This document shows, piece by piece, positions 30,520-39,791 of a DNA stretch of 64,000 nt (positions are counted from its first letter, which is position 1; the number at the start of each line of letters is the position of its first letter). Source of the stretch: Cupriavidus basilensis. GTDB taxonomy: Bacteria; Pseudomonadota; Gammaproteobacteria; Burkholderiales; Burkholderiaceae. Both the position numbers and the translations under genes were made by a program. Where the stretch lies: NCBI RefSeq assembly GCF_008801925.2, contig NZ_CP062803.1, forward strand, positions 124,001-188,000, given 5' to 3'. A model generated the notes under the pieces. It saw only the letters and a program-made list of their open reading frames with translations, did not search any database and was not told the origin of the DNA.

Positions 30520-31605
30520 TCAGAAAATGTGGCGAATACCGACTGCCGCACCGGTCTGGTTGTTCTTGCCCGGCAGTTCGGTCGTCACGCCGCCAGTCAC
30601 CTTGTTGTAGTCCACGGTGCCGTAGACCTGGGTGCGCTTGGACAGCGAGTACTCGGCCAGCAGCACGCCGGTGTAGCGATTGCCAGCGTTGTTGGACAGG
30701 CCATTCTTGTTCTGGATGTGGTCGCCGTAGAACACGCCGGTCAGCGCCAGGGCCGGGGTTGCCTGATAGGTCAGGCCCAGGTAGCCGAGGGCGTCCTTGC
30801 GGGGGTTGTTCACAGCGTTGCCACCGACCGGAACCGGATTGCCGGCAACGTTCATGAAGTTGGTGTCGATCTGGCCGGTCTTGTCCTGGCCGCCGACATA
30901 ACCCAGGAATACCTTCGCCGGGCCGATGGAGTACTTACCAGCCGCGCCCCACATTTGCTGCTTGTTGCCGAAGGTGTCGCGGATTTCCTGGTACACGCCG
31001 CCGAAGGCGAACGGACCAACCGTATAGGCTGCACGAGCGCCGAAGTACGGCTTGCCGGTGGAGCTGGCTTTGGTCAGGCTGCCCGGCTGCTCGCCGAAGC
31101 CATAGCTGGCACCCACGTCCAGGCCGCTGAACTTGCCGCCGTAGCTCACGACGTTGTTGGCGCGGAACTGGGTCAGGAAGAACGGCCAGGCATTGGCTTG
31201 GTAGTTACCGATGGTCAGCGGATCGAAGTCGCCGAAGAAGTTAAACCCTTCGGTGTACTGACGGCCCAGCTTGATGGTGCCGAAATCGCCTGCCAGACCC
31301 ACATAAGCCTGACGATTGAACAGCACGCCCGACGAATTCATCGAACCGTTGTCGAGGCTGTAGCCGCTTTCCAGCTGGAAGATCGCCTTCAGGTTGTTGC
31401 CGAGGGCTTCGCTGCCCTTCAGGCCCCAACGGCTTTGCGTCACAGCACCGTCGGTCATCTGGTACTGGCTGTTGTTGGCCTGGTTGGAATTGTTCGTGTA
31501 GCGAATGCTCACGTCTGCAATGCCGTACAGGGTCACGGACGTCTGTGCGTAGGCGCTGCCGGCCAGCAGCGTACCAAGTGCGAGGGTCAGGGCTGATTTC
31601 TTCAT
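30520..31605 (-). CDS. Outer-membrane general porin (Burkholderiales trimeric type)
   Basis: A 361-residue beta-barrel porin. It has a signal peptide (1-20, ends SAYA) and mature N-terminus 'QTSVTLYGIADVSIRYT'. It shows the family motifs 'SRWGLKGSEALGNNLKAIFQLE', 'NRQAYVGLAGDFGTIKLGRQY' and the C-terminal '...VGIRHIF' with the terminal Phe needed for barrel insertion. Alternating amphipathic strands and Asn/Gly-rich loops run throughout. AAAAGGAG lies 4 nt before the ATG. It is monocistronic with its own terminator. The 351-bp upstream gap (31606-31956) holds no gene but contains an A/T-rich promoter-like stretch near 31,680-31,720. Confidence 0.96.
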   Translation of the reverse strand: MKKSALTLALGTLLAGSAYAQTSVTLYGIADVSIRYTNNSNQANNSQYQMTDGAVTQSRWGLKGSEALGNNLKAIFQLESGYSLDNGSMNSSGVLFNRQAYVGLAGDFGTIKLGRQYTEGFNFFGDFDPLTIGNYQANAWPFFLTQFRANNVVSYGGKFSGLDVGASYGFGEQPGSLTKASSTGKPYFGARAAYTVGPFAFGGVYQEIRDTFGNKQQMWGAAGKYSIGPAKVFLGYVGGQDKTGQIDTNFMNVAGNPVPVGGNAVNNPRKDALGYLGLTYQATPALALTGVFYGDHIQNKNGLSNNAGNRYTGVLLAEYSLSKRTQVYGTVDYNKVTGGVTTELPGKNNQTGAAVGIRHIF

Positions 31606-31658
31606 GTGGCTCCTTTTCTATTCTGTAGTGTCAGCGGTCGGATCGCGACGGCTGACGA

Positions 31659-31677
31659 GTTTACGTTTCGTGTAAAC
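31659..31677. promoter_or_regulatory. Inverted repeat upstream of the porin gene
   Basis: GTTTAC-N7-GTAAAC lies 54-72 bp upstream of the porin start codon, beside the A/T-rich promoter region, and could be an operator. No regulator gene is adjacent. Confidence 0.4.
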
Positions 31678-31956
31678 GCCCGCGAAAATTTAACAAAACA
31701 GAAAAGATTTAGACACTAATGCACGCCGTTGGCAGTCTCTAAGCTGGCAATTGGTGCAAAAGCGTTGTGACGCCGCGACAAATCTACACAATGGTGCATC
31801 GCGAGATGAAGCCCGCGTTACTCGTGTACCCCACGCCGTGGGGATGGTGCCGGCGGCGCGAGTGCGCGCAGGCCACCAAGGCAGGCCAGGCGGGCGTTTC
31901 ACGGTGAAGCGCCGCCGCTGGAAGCGCGGGCCGGAGAATGCTGGCCCGGCTCAGGG

Positions 31957-32211
31957 TTATCCCTGTGGGATCTCGATCTTGACCTCGAGCACTTCGAGAT
32001 TGTCCTGGCGTTCCAGGCTCACGCGCAGATCCTGGTCGCTGATCTTTACGTATTTGGAAATCACCGCGACCAGCTCGCGCTGCAAGGCGGGAAGGTAATC
32101 GGCCGGCGCGGAATGGCCGGTGCGTTCATGGGCGAGGATGATCTGCAGCCGCTCCTTGGCAACCGAGGCGGACTTCTTCTTCTCGCCGAGCAGGAAGGAC
32201 AGAATCGACAT
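31957..32211 (-). CDS. minE: Cell division topological specificity factor MinE
   Basis: An 84-residue MinE. The N-terminal amphipathic membrane-targeting segment '[30 protein letters not shown]' and the MinD-activating helix are followed by the dimerisation domain ending '[11 protein letters not shown]'. It stimulates MinD ATPase and drives pole-to-pole oscillation, so that MinC inhibits FtsZ rings except at midcell. Length is normal. It lies 15 bp after minD in the minCDE operon. Confidence 0.97.
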   Translation of the reverse strand: MSILSFLLGEKKKSASVAKERLQIILAHERTGHSAPADYLPALQRELVAVISKYVKISDQDLRVSLERQDNLEVLEVKIEIPQG

Positions 32212-32226
32212 GATGGTAGACCCCCC

Positions 32227-33042
32227 TTACTTGTTGCCGAAGATGCGCGAAAGCAGCCCCGGCTTCTGGTAGTCGGTGAAACGCATCGGCTTGTCCTTGC
32301 CGAGGAAGCGGTCCACCAGGTCGCCATAGGCGTCTGCCACGTCGGAGCCTTCCAGGTGGATGGCCGGTGTGCCCTGGTTGGACGCGTGCAGCACGGCTTC
32401 GGATTCCGGCACCACGCCGATCAGCTTGATGCGCAGGATTTCCTGGATATCGGTGAGCGACAGCATTTCGCCGCCGTGCACGCGCTTCGGGTTGTAGCGC
32501 GTGATCAGCAGGTGTTCCTTGATCGGGTCGCCGCCTTCGGCAGCGCGCTTGGTCTTGGACGACAGGATACCCAGGATGCGGTCCGAGTCGCGCACCGAGG
32601 ACACCTCGGGGTTGGTCACGACCAGCGCCTCGTCGGCGAAGTACATGGCCAGCAGGGCGCCGGACTCGATGCCCGCGGGCGAGTCGCAGACGATGTACTC
32701 GAAGCCCATGTCGACCAGGCCATTGATGACCTTCTCCACGCCCTCCTTGGTGAGCGCGTCTTTATCGCGCGTCTGGGAGGCCGGCAGGATGAACAGGTTT
32801 TCGCACTTCTTGTCCTTGATCAGGGCCTGGTTCAGGTTGGCTTCGCCCTGTACTACGTTGACCAGGTCGTACACCACGCGGCGCTCGCAACCCATGATCA
32901 GGTCGAGGTTGCGCAGGCCGACGTCGAAGTCGATCACGGCAGTCTTGTGGCCACGCAGGGCCAGGCCGGCGGAAAAGCTGGCGCTGGTGGTGGTCTTGCC
33001 TACGCCTCCCTTGCCGGAGGTCACAACGATGATTTTTGCCAT
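32227..33042 (-). CDS. minD: Septum site-determining ATPase MinD
   Basis: A 271-residue ParA/MinD ATPase. The deviant Walker A 'KGGVGKTTTSA' with its signature Lys lies near the N-terminus, with 'VIDFDVGLRNLD' (switch I/A') and 'DSPAGIE' (Walker B) following. The C-terminal amphipathic membrane-targeting helix ends in 'YQKPGLLSRIFG'. It binds the membrane when ATP-loaded, recruits MinC and is released by MinE. It lies 62 bp after minC. Confidence 0.98.
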   Translation of the reverse strand: MAKIIVVTSGKGGVGKTTTSASFSAGLALRGHKTAVIDFDVGLRNLDLIMGCERRVVYDLVNVVQGEANLNQALIKDKKCENLFILPASQTRDKDALTKEGVEKVINGLVDMGFEYIVCDSPAGIESGALLAMYFADEALVVTNPEVSSVRDSDRILGILSSKTKRAAEGGDPIKEHLLITRYNPKRVHGGEMLSLTDIQEILRIKLIGVVPESEAVLHASNQGTPAIHLEGSDVADAYGDLVDRFLGKDKPMRFTDYQKPGLLSRIFGNK

Positions 33043-33104
33043 GGCTCTTGGATCCAGTAATGGTTGAAGCTTGCGCTGCTGTGGTTTGGGCTCTGCGGCG
33101 GGTG

Positions 33105-33920
33105 TTACTTCATCCGGAGCGGTTCGAGAATCAGTTTCTCCCCCGACAGCCGCACCTGGGCCGATTTGCCCAGCACATCGGCGGGCAGCGGCAGTTCGGC
33201 GGTGCGGTAGATGCCGGCGATGGAGAGCAGTTCGGGCTCCAGGCAGGTGCAGAAGATGCGCGCCTGCGCGTAGCCCTTGACCCCCGCCAGCGCGCGGCCG
33301 CGCAGCGGGGCATAGATATGGATGTTGCCTTCGGCGATGACCTCGGCGCCGTAGCTGACCAGGTCGAGGATCACCACGTCGCCGGCGGCGTAGATCTGCT
33401 GGCCGGAGCGCAGCGGCTTGTCGATCAGCATGGTGGGCACGCTGCGCGCGGCGGCTTCGGCAATGGCGGCCGCGGCGGCGGCTTCCACTTCGGCGGCCGC
33501 CGCCTTTGCCTCGGCCTGGGCCGCAGCCTGGGCGTCGGCCAGCGCTTCGGCCGGGGAGGGGCCTGCCGGCTCGGCCGGCGGGGTTTCGTCCCGGCCACCG
33601 CGCCGGCTCTGGCTGTCGAGCAGCGGCAGGCCAAACGACTCGGCCCAGCCACGCTGCGCCTCGCGGGCCACCACGCCGATAGCGCGGGCCTTGAGCAGGG
33701 CCAGGGTCTCGATCACCGTGTCCAGGGCCACCTGGTCGTCGTTTTCCAGCCGGCGCAGGTCCAGGGCCACCACATCGTTGGAGAAGAAATCGGGGGTCGA
33801 TTCGAAGCGGGACAGGAGATCGTCACGCAGCGCTGCGATGTCGGTGGTCTTGAGAGCGAGGAGGAGGGCGTCGACATTGCCACTGCGCAGCTCGAAGCGT
33901 GGCGATTTCTTCTGGGACAT
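33105..33920 (-). CDS. minC: Septum site-determining protein MinC
   Basis: A 271-residue FtsZ inhibitor. The N-terminal domain (about 1-105, '[19 protein letters not shown]') destabilises FtsZ polymers. The C-terminal right-handed beta-helix (about 165-271, '[44 protein letters not shown]') dimerises and binds MinD. The two are joined by an unusually long, Ala/Glu-rich linker of about 55 residues, likely a flexible or helical tether. It is the first gene of minCDE; the 144-bp gap to the divergent corA holds the promoter. Confidence 0.96.
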   Translation of the reverse strand: MSQKKSPRFELRSGNVDALLLALKTTDIAALRDDLLSRFESTPDFFSNDVVALDLRRLENDDQVALDTVIETLALLKARAIGVVAREAQRGWAESFGLPLLDSQSRRGGRDETPPAEPAGPSPAEALADAQAAAQAEAKAAAAEVEAAAAAAIAEAAARSVPTMLIDKPLRSGQQIYAAGDVVILDLVSYGAEVIAEGNIHIYAPLRGRALAGVKGYAQARIFCTCLEPELLSIAGIYRTAELPLPADVLGKSAQVRLSGEKLILEPLRMK

Positions 33921-34064
33921 AGTCGGTGACCGTGGAAATGGGACATTCTAACTTCGTCTGGGTGCAGAACTGTAACAAATGCCGGATGACCCGAGACCAG
34001 TGCCGGATGCGGCGCGTTGACGGCGCTCTTGTTACGATTGCGCCATCTGAATAAGGGAGCAGTC

Positions 34065-35036
34065 ATGGGCGCGATCGTCAACAGTGTGGCCTACCGCAGC
34101 GGCAAGCGCGTGGGTGATGTCGCGCTGGACCAGATCAGTGACGCAATCTCGGTCCCGGGCACCTTTGTCTGGCTGGGCTTGCATGAACCGGACCTGGCGC
34201 TGCTGCGCAAGGTGCAGCAGGAGTTTGGCCTGCACGACCTGGCGGTGGAGGATGCCCTTGATGCCCACCAGCGCCCCAAGCTGGAGACCTACGGCGACTC
34301 CATCTTCATCGTGCTGAACACCGCACAGCTGGTAGACGACGAAGTGGTGGTGGGCGAGACCCACCTGTTTGTCGGCCCTAACTATGTGGTGTCGGTCCGC
34401 CACGGCGTGAGCAGCAGCTACGCCCCGGTGCGCGAGCGCTGCGAGAGCGACGCGCGCGCGCTGGCCAACGGCCCGGGTTACGTGCTCTACGCGCTGATGG
34501 ATTTCGTGGTCGACCACTACATGCCCATCGTCACCCGGCTCGAGGATGGCTTCGAGCAGCTTGAGCAAGGTATCTTCCGCGACGAGTTCGACCGTGCCGC
34601 GATCGAGCACCTGTACCACATCAAGCGCCAGGTGCTGCGCCTGCGCAATGCGGTCTACCCGATCGAGGAGATCTGCGGACAACTGATCCGGCTGCACGAG
34701 GACCTGGTGCCCAAGGAGCTGCGCGCGTACTTCCGCGACATCGAGGACCATGCCAGCCGCCTGGTGCGCACCCTGGACGTGGTGCGCGAGATGCTGACCA
34801 CCGCGGTGCAGGTGAACCTGGCCCTGGTCACGGTGGGCCAGAACGAAGTGGTCAAGCGCCTGGCCGGCTGGGGCGCCATCCTGGCGATTCCCACCGTGGT
34901 GTTCAGCTTGTACGGCATGAACTTCAACTTCATGCCGGAGCTGAAATTCCACTATGCATATCCGACCGTGATCGGGGTGACCGTGCTGGCCTGCGGCGGG
35001 CTCTGGCGCAAGCTGCATAAATCCGGCTGGATCTGA
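34065..35036 (+). CDS. corA: CorA-family magnesium/divalent cation channel
   Basis: A 323-residue CorA. A large N-terminal cytosolic domain and long stalk helix are followed by two C-terminal transmembrane helices. The defining GMN selectivity motif appears in 'SLYGMNFNFMPEL' and the protein ends with the basic tail 'WRKLHKSGWI'. It forms pentameric channels for Mg2+ (also Co2+/Ni2+). The ATG at 34065 has AAGGGAG eight bases upstream; an earlier in-frame start at 34017 is unsupported. Divergent from minC, monocistronic. Confidence 0.95.
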   Translation: MGAIVNSVAYRSGKRVGDVALDQISDAISVPGTFVWLGLHEPDLALLRKVQQEFGLHDLAVEDALDAHQRPKLETYGDSIFIVLNTAQLVDDEVVVGETHLFVGPNYVVSVRHGVSSSYAPVRERCESDARALANGPGYVLYALMDFVVDHYMPIVTRLEDGFEQLEQGIFRDEFDRAAIEHLYHIKRQVLRLRNAVYPIEEICGQLIRLHEDLVPKELRAYFRDIEDHASRLVRTLDVVREMLTTAVQVNLALVTVGQNEVVKRLAGWGAILAIPTVVFSLYGMNFNFMPELKFHYAYPTVIGVTVLACGGLWRKLHKSGWI

Positions 35037-35192
35037 GCGGCGCGGCAACCCGGTTGCCACGCCTGGCGCCCCACGGCGCCCCCCTTCTTTCCCCGCCCGC
35101 CTTCCCTCACGCCTCCTCCCCGCGCCTCCCCCCCGCGCCTCCCCGCGCAGGCCGGGGTAGGGCGCCATGCCATGTTTATGGGATTCCCACCT

Positions 35193-35253
35193 GCCGGCCG
35201 GCTGCTTAGTCTTGCCCGTGCCGGGGGGCGCAAGACCGCCGCCATCGGCCGGC
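35193..35253 (+). promoter_or_regulatory. Nested stem-loops in the leader region of the lipoprotein gene
   Basis: The 320-bp gap 35037-35356 contains no gene. It starts with a small hairpin (GGCAAC/GTTGCC, near 35043-35057) and a pyrimidine-rich tract (about 35,078-35,147). A nested structure follows: outer stem GCCGGCCG (35193-35200) with CGGCCGGC (35246-35253), inner stem GTCTTGC (35209-35215) with GCAAGAC (35230-35236). The lipoprotein starts about 104 nt downstream. It could be a structured mRNA leader, but I recognise no known riboswitch. Confidence 0.4.
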
Positions 35254-35356
35254 TAATGAATAACAGGGTCCTGCCGTAAATCATGTTGCCAGCACGGCGC
35301 CGGCAAAAAAAGAAAAGCGGAAGAAACACCGGAATCCATTCTCAGGGGGAAATCCA

Positions 35357-37441
35357 ATGAAGCTTCAACGTCAGACATTCGGGGTCGCGCTGAGCGGCGC
35401 GGCGCTGCTGGCGCTGGCCGCCTGCGGTGGCGGCGGCAGCGATAGCACAAGCAGCGGCGCCGCCGGCGACAAGCCGGTCACCGCAGCCGCGGTGACCGGC
35501 ACGGCCGCCACCGGCGCGGCGCTGGCCAACGCCAATGTGGCCATTACCGACAGCGCGGGCGCGTCCCCCTGCCAGGAAGCCGCTATCACCACCAGCGCGC
35601 TGGGCACCTACACCTGTACCCTGAAGACGGGCGAAGTGGCGCCGTTCTTCGTGGTCGTCACCGACCCCACGGGCAACACCGCCCCGCTGGTCAGCGTGAG
35701 CACGGTCACGCCGGCTGCCGGCGCCCAACTGACCATCAACGCCACGCCGCTGACCACGGCCATCGTGGCGCAACTCGCCGCCGACGGCAATCCGCTGACT
35801 TTTGTCAGTGGCAAGACGGTGGACGCCGCCGCCTTGCAAAAGGTCACCGCCAATGTGGTCGCGCAGCTCGCCAGCGTGCTCGCCGCCATCGGCGCGCCCG
35901 CCAATTACGATCCGTTCTCGACCGCGATTACCGCCGCCACCGCCACCGGCGTGGGCAATACCGCCGACCAGGTGCTCGATATCGTCAAGGTGGTCACGGA
36001 TCCCGCCACCGGCAAGCTGGCGCTGGCCACCGTCGACAACCCGACGCCCGTGGCCATCGCCACTGCCACCAGCACGGGTGGCACGCTCGCTGCGCCGCCC
36101 GCCGGCGTCGCGGCCTTGCCGCAGGCAGCGCAGGCGGTCGCCAAGGGGCTCTCGGCCTGCTTCGCGCTGCCCGTCGCGCAGCGCGTGACGTCCTCCAATG
36201 CCAGCCTGAGCGCGTCGCAGGGCGGCCCGGAGGTCGATGGGGTGGCGTCCGCATGCCAGAACATCGCTGCTGACTTGAGCAACGCGGCCGGCATCGGCTT
36301 CCTGCACAACGGCTACGACTTCGGGCAATTGCTCTATGGCATCCTGACCAGCGATACCATGACGGGCGCGCAGTTCAGCGTGCCGGAAATCATGGCGTTC
36401 TATCCCGCCGCATCGACGGCCTCGGGGCGTGACGAAGCCATCTTCAACATCCGGTACCTGGACGCCAGCGGCAACCCCGGCAACATCATCACCACGGCCC
36501 GCGATATCGCGGGCGGCGCGTCCAGCGCGCATCCGTCGACCTGGTGGCTGGTCGGCAACCAGCAGCCGGTCGACGTCACGCTCAAGCCCCAGATCCGGCG
36601 CGTCGAGCAGATGAACCCGGGCTTCAACAAGGGCAACAACAACTACAGCCACTTCCAGAGCGGCATCCAGTTCATGATCAACGCCAAGGGCCCGGGCAGC
36701 GTGGTCAACAACGCCCCCCTGAGCTATGCGCGCGTGACCGGGCCCGGCTTGCCGAGCAATGGCATCGTCTATATCGCGCCGGTCCCGGCCGAGGTGGGCC
36801 AGACCTATATGGATGTGAGCAACAAGACCGGCACGGTGCCCGTCACCGCCCAGTGCGGCAACGAGCTCAGCCCGCCCGCGCCGTCGTACAACTGCCCGAA
36901 CTTCTGGTTCTCGCGGACCGCGGGCCTCAGCGGTAGCGCGGCCAGCACCCTGGCGGGCAATCCTGCCAGCCTGGTATGGGCGCAAGCGGCGGACAACGCG
37001 GATGCCTCCAAGGTGGTCAAGGGCGCGAAGTACCGCATCGAGCTGTTCCATGGCACCAACACCACGCCGACCTACAGCTACAACAAGACCCTGCTGAGCG
37101 ATCTCGTGCCGGCCACCCAAGGGGCGAACCTGCCGTGGAACACGCTGGGCAGCAAGTCGCTGGCCGCACTGGACCCGTCCAACTCGAGCCTGGCCGGTGC
37201 GCAGACGTCGCTGACGGCGGACTGGGTGCAGAACGTCGCCGCCCAGCAGATCGGCAGCGTTGCCGCCACGGTCGACAACAGCGGCACCTGGAGCACCGCC
37301 ACGCCGGCGCCCAAGGGCGCGACCTCGATCGTGGTCAACGCGGCGGTGCCGGCCTTCACGGCCACCACCAGCCGCGGGCTGCTGTTCGGGTACCGCATGC
37401 TGGATAACAGCAACAAGTCAGCGGTCTTTACCTACAACTGA
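35357..37441 (+). CDS. Large Ala/Thr-rich lipoprotein of unknown function
   Basis: A 694-residue predicted lipoprotein. A basic n-region, hydrophobic core and lipobox LAAC (Cys23) are followed by a Gly/Ser-rich tether. Residues about 40-110 ('TGTAATGAALANANVAIT', 'GTYTCTL') resemble a carboxypeptidase-regulatory/Ig-like beta-sandwich. The central part is Ala/Thr-rich and the C-terminal half contains Cys and aromatic residues typical of an extracytoplasmic globular domain. I recognise no enzymatic motif. GGGGGAAATCC precedes the ATG and a strong terminator follows, so it is monocistronic. Surface or periplasmic location is inferred from the lipobox. Confidence 0.85.
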   Translation: MKLQRQTFGVALSGAALLALAACGGGGSDSTSSGAAGDKPVTAAAVTGTAATGAALANANVAITDSAGASPCQEAAITTSALGTYTCTLKTGEVAPFFVVVTDPTGNTAPLVSVSTVTPAAGAQLTINATPLTTAIVAQLAADGNPLTFVSGKTVDAAALQKVTANVVAQLASVLAAIGAPANYDPFSTAITAATATGVGNTADQVLDIVKVVTDPATGKLALATVDNPTPVAIATATSTGGTLAAPPAGVAALPQAAQAVAKGLSACFALPVAQRVTSSNASLSASQGGPEVDGVASACQNIAADLSNAAGIGFLHNGYDFGQLLYGILTSDTMTGAQFSVPEIMAFYPAASTASGRDEAIFNIRYLDASGNPGNIITTARDIAGGASSAHPSTWWLVGNQQPVDVTLKPQIRRVEQMNPGFNKGNNNYSHFQSGIQFMINAKGPGSVVNNAPLSYARVTGPGLPSNGIVYIAPVPAEVGQTYMDVSNKTGTVPVTAQCGNELSPPAPSYNCPNFWFSRTAGLSGSAASTLAGNPASLVWAQAADNADASKVVKGAKYRIELFHGTNTTPTYSYNKTLLSDLVPATQGANLPWNTLGSKSLAALDPSNSSLAGAQTSLTADWVQNVAAQQIGSVAATVDNSGTWSTATPAPKGATSIVVNAAVPAFTATTSRGLLFGYRMLDNSNKSAVFTYN

Positions 37442-37513
37442 CCGTGCAACTGACGTAACGGATCAGGCGCTCCTGACGCAGCCGGCGCCACAGCCGGCTT
37501 CGGCGACCTGCAT

Positions 37514-37550
37514 AGCCCCGCAAGGCCAACAGCCTGCGGGGCTTTTTTTT
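37514..37550 (+). terminator. Strong intrinsic terminator after the lipoprotein gene
   Basis: AGCCCCGCA (37514-37522) pairs with TGCGGGGCT (37535-37543), followed by a run of nine T from 37543. It lies about 75 bp beyond the stop codon and insulates the kdp operon. Confidence 0.92.
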
Positions 37551-37616
37551 TCACTAGCGCCGATGCCCGGCAAGCGGGACGCGCGCCGCCACGGGCATTC
37601 GCACCGTTTTTACGCG

Positions 37617-37644
37617 ATTTTTATATCTTCTTTACACCCCCGCC
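37617..37644 (+). promoter_or_regulatory. Predicted KdpE operator upstream of kdp
   Basis: A T-rich site reading ATTTTTATATC, then TTCTTTACACCCCCGCC, lies 71-98 bp upstream of the small ORF that precedes kdpF. It closely resembles, from memory, the E. coli kdpFABC operator (TTTATA, T-run, TTTACACC then CCGCC). With kdpDE encoded in the same operon, low-K+ or osmotic induction through KdpE is expected. Confidence 0.65.
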
Positions 37645-37714
37645 TCCCCTCTCTACCCCGTTTTTACCGCTCGATCCCTAATCTGCCATCTGTGAATCAC
37701 TCACGGTGTTTGCC

Positions 37715-37882
37715 ATGGACGGGATCTATTTCATTGGTTTGTTGCTGTTTGGTGCGCTGACCGGCGCACTGCTGCTCTTGTGCGCCGCGCTCGCAGGCAA
37801 ACCGCCGGGAGCGGCCGAGGGGCCGGGCGCAGAAGCCGCCGACGCGCGCCGCAAGGACAGCGCCACCGACAGGAGGCTGTGA
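37715..37882 (+). CDS. Small single-pass membrane protein upstream of kdpF
   Basis: A 55-residue ORF: an N-terminal hydrophobic helix 'IYFIGLLLFGALTGALLLLCAAL' and a charged, Ala/Gly-rich tail. Its stop overlaps the kdpF start (TGATG), so kdpF translation is probably coupled to it. I do not recognise the product; it may be a Kdp accessory peptide, similar in size to KdpF itself, or merely a leader ORF. It is the first ORF after the KdpE-like site. Confidence 0.6.
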   Translation: MDGIYFIGLLLFGALTGALLLLCAALAGKPPGAAEGPGAEAADARRKDSATDRRL

Positions 37883-37971
37883 TGGATTGGGCTGACCTGC
37901 TGGGCGGCGTGCTCGCCGTTGCTGTCTTTATCTACCTCCTGATCGCCCTGTTCCGGCCGGAGAAATTCTGA
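37882..37971 (+). CDS. kdpF: K+-transporting ATPase small subunit KdpF
   Basis: A 29-residue single-helix peptide, '[24 protein letters not shown]', with the typical KdpF ending (ALxxPExF). It stabilises the KdpFABC complex in the inner membrane by packing against KdpA. Its stop overlaps the kdpA start by one base (TGATG). Confidence 0.93.
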   Translation: MDWADLLGGVLAVAVFIYLLIALFRPEKF

Positions 37972-39791
37972 TGTCCACCGAATTCCTGGGACTACTGGTC
38001 CTCTACCTAGCCATCCTGCTGGCGCTCGCGCCCTTCGTGGGGCGTTATATCCGCCGCGCGATGGAAGACGACCGCTACCTCGCCACCGCCTGGGGCCGCC
38101 CGCTTGAGCGCGTGCTGTACCGCGTGGCGGGCGTGCGCGCCAATGCCGAGATGGGCTGGAAGCAATATGCCATCGCGGTCATCGCCTTCAACATGCTGGG
38201 CGTGGTGGCCGTCTACGTGCTGCAGCGTGTGCAGGTCTGGCTGCCGCTCAACCCGCAAGGCTTTGGCGCCGTTGCGCCGGACTCCGCCTTCAACACCGCC
38301 GTCAGTTTCGTCTCCAACACGAACTGGCAGGGCTATGCGGGCGAGTCCACCATGAGCTATCTCACGCAGATGCTGGCGCTCACGGTGCAGAACTTCTTCT
38401 CGGCGGCTACCGGCATCGCAGTGGTGTTCGCGCTGATCCGCGGCTTTGCGCGCCAGAGCGCGGCCACCATCGGCAACTTCTGGGTCGACATGACGCGCTG
38501 CACGCTTTACGTGCTGGTGCCGATTGCCGCCGCGATCGCGCTGGCGCTGGTCAGCCAGGGCGTGATCCAGAATTTCGACAGCTACAAGGAAGTCAGCCTG
38601 GTCACGCCGGTCGAATACAGCCAGCCCAAGGTGGACGCAGCCGGCCAGCCCGTGCTCGACGCCAAGGGCGCGCCGGTGATGGAGGCCATGAAGACCGACA
38701 AGCAGACACTGGCAATGGGCCCGGTGGCTTCGCAGGAAGCCATCAAGATGCTCGGCACCAACGGCGGCGGCTTCTTCAACGCTAATTCGGCCCATCCCTA
38801 CGAGAACCCGACGGAGCTCGCCAACCTGATCCAGATGCTGGCCATCTTCCTGATTCCGGCGGCCTTGTGCTTCACCTTCGGCGAGATGGTCAAGGACCGC
38901 CGCCAGGGCGTGGCGATCCTGGCCTCGATGGCGGTGATCTTTATCGTCATGGCGTGCGTGGCGGCGCTCTCCGAGCAGCAGGCCAACGCCGCGCTGGCGG
39001 GATTGCCGATCGACCACGCGGCCAGCGCGCTGCAGGCGGGCGGCAACATGGAAGGCAAGGAAACGCGCTTTGGCATCGCCGCCACCGCGCTGTTCGCCAC
39101 CATCACCACGGCGGCGTCGTGCGGCGCGGTCAACGCCATGCACGACTCCTTCACCGCCATCGGCGGGCTGGTGCCGATGCTGCTGATGCAGCTTGGCGAA
39201 GTGGTGTTCGGCGGCGTGGGCTCGGGCCTGTACGGCATGCTGGTGTATGCGGTGCTCGCCGTGTTCATCGCGGGCCTGATGATCGGCCGCACGCCGGAGT
39301 ACCTGGGCAAGAAGATCGAGACCTATGAGATGAAGATGACCGCGGTGGCGATCCTCGTCACGCCGCTGCTGGTGCTCCTGGGCACGGCGGTGGCGGTGAT
39401 GGTGGAGCCGGGCCGCGCCGGTGTGTTCAACCCCGGCACGCACGGCTTCTCGGAAATCCTCTATGCGTTCTCGTCGGCTGCCAACAACAACGGCAGCGCC
39501 TTCGGCGGCTTGTCTGCCAACACGCCCTTCTACAACGTGGCGCTGGCTGCGGCGATGTGGTTCGGCCGCTTCTGGATCATCGTGCCGATCCTGGCCATGG
39601 CGGGCTCGCTGGCGGCCAAGCGCAGGCTGCCGGTGACGGGCGGCACCATGCCCACGCACGGCCCGCTGTTCGTGGTGCTGCTGGTCGGATCGGTGCTGAT
39701 GGTGGGCGCGCTCACCTATATCCCGGCGCTGGCGCTGGGCCCGGTGGCGGAGCAGCTGCAGGCGCCGGTGGTCTCGGCGGCTAGCAAGTAA
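37971..39791 (+). CDS. kdpA: K+-transporting ATPase subunit KdpA (channel-like)
   Basis: A 606-residue, ten-helix subunit of the SKT superfamily that selects K+. Characteristic pore-loop segments are '[22 protein letters not shown]', '[26 protein letters not shown]', '[21 protein letters not shown]' and '[22 protein letters not shown]', the four selectivity-filter repeats. The length matches the longer betaproteobacterial form. It overlaps kdpB by one base (TAATG). Confidence 0.98.
   Translation: MSTEFLGLLVLYLAILLALAPFVGRYIRRAMEDDRYLATAWGRPLERVLYRVAGVRANAEMGWKQYAIAVIAFNMLGVVAVYVLQRVQVWLPLNPQGFGAVAPDSAFNTAVSFVSNTNWQGYAGESTMSYLTQMLALTVQNFFSAATGIAVVFALIRGFARQSAATIGNFWVDMTRCTLYVLVPIAAAIALALVSQGVIQNFDSYKEVSLVTPVEYSQPKVDAAGQPVLDAKGAPVMEAMKTDKQTLAMGPVASQEAIKMLGTNGGGFFNANSAHPYENPTELANLIQMLAIFLIPAALCFTFGEMVKDRRQGVAILASMAVIFIVMACVAALSEQQANAALAGLPIDHAASALQAGGNMEGKETRFGIAATALFATITTAASCGAVNAMHDSFTAIGGLVPMLLMQLGEVVFGGVGSGLYGMLVYAVLAVFIAGLMIGRTPEYLGKKIETYEMKMTAVAILVTPLLVLLGTAVAVMVEPGRAGVFNPGTHGFSEILYAFSSAANNNGSAFGGLSANTPFYNVALAAAMWFGRFWIIVPILAMAGSLAAKRRLPVTGGTMPTHGPLFVVLLVGSVLMVGALTYIPALALGPVAEQLQAPVVSAASK

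Noticed and set aside
35342..37120. A 592-codon open frame antisense to the lipoprotein gene
   Set aside because: Its composition is that of an antisense shadow (Arg/Gly/His-rich). The sense frame has a lipobox, ribosome-binding site and terminator.
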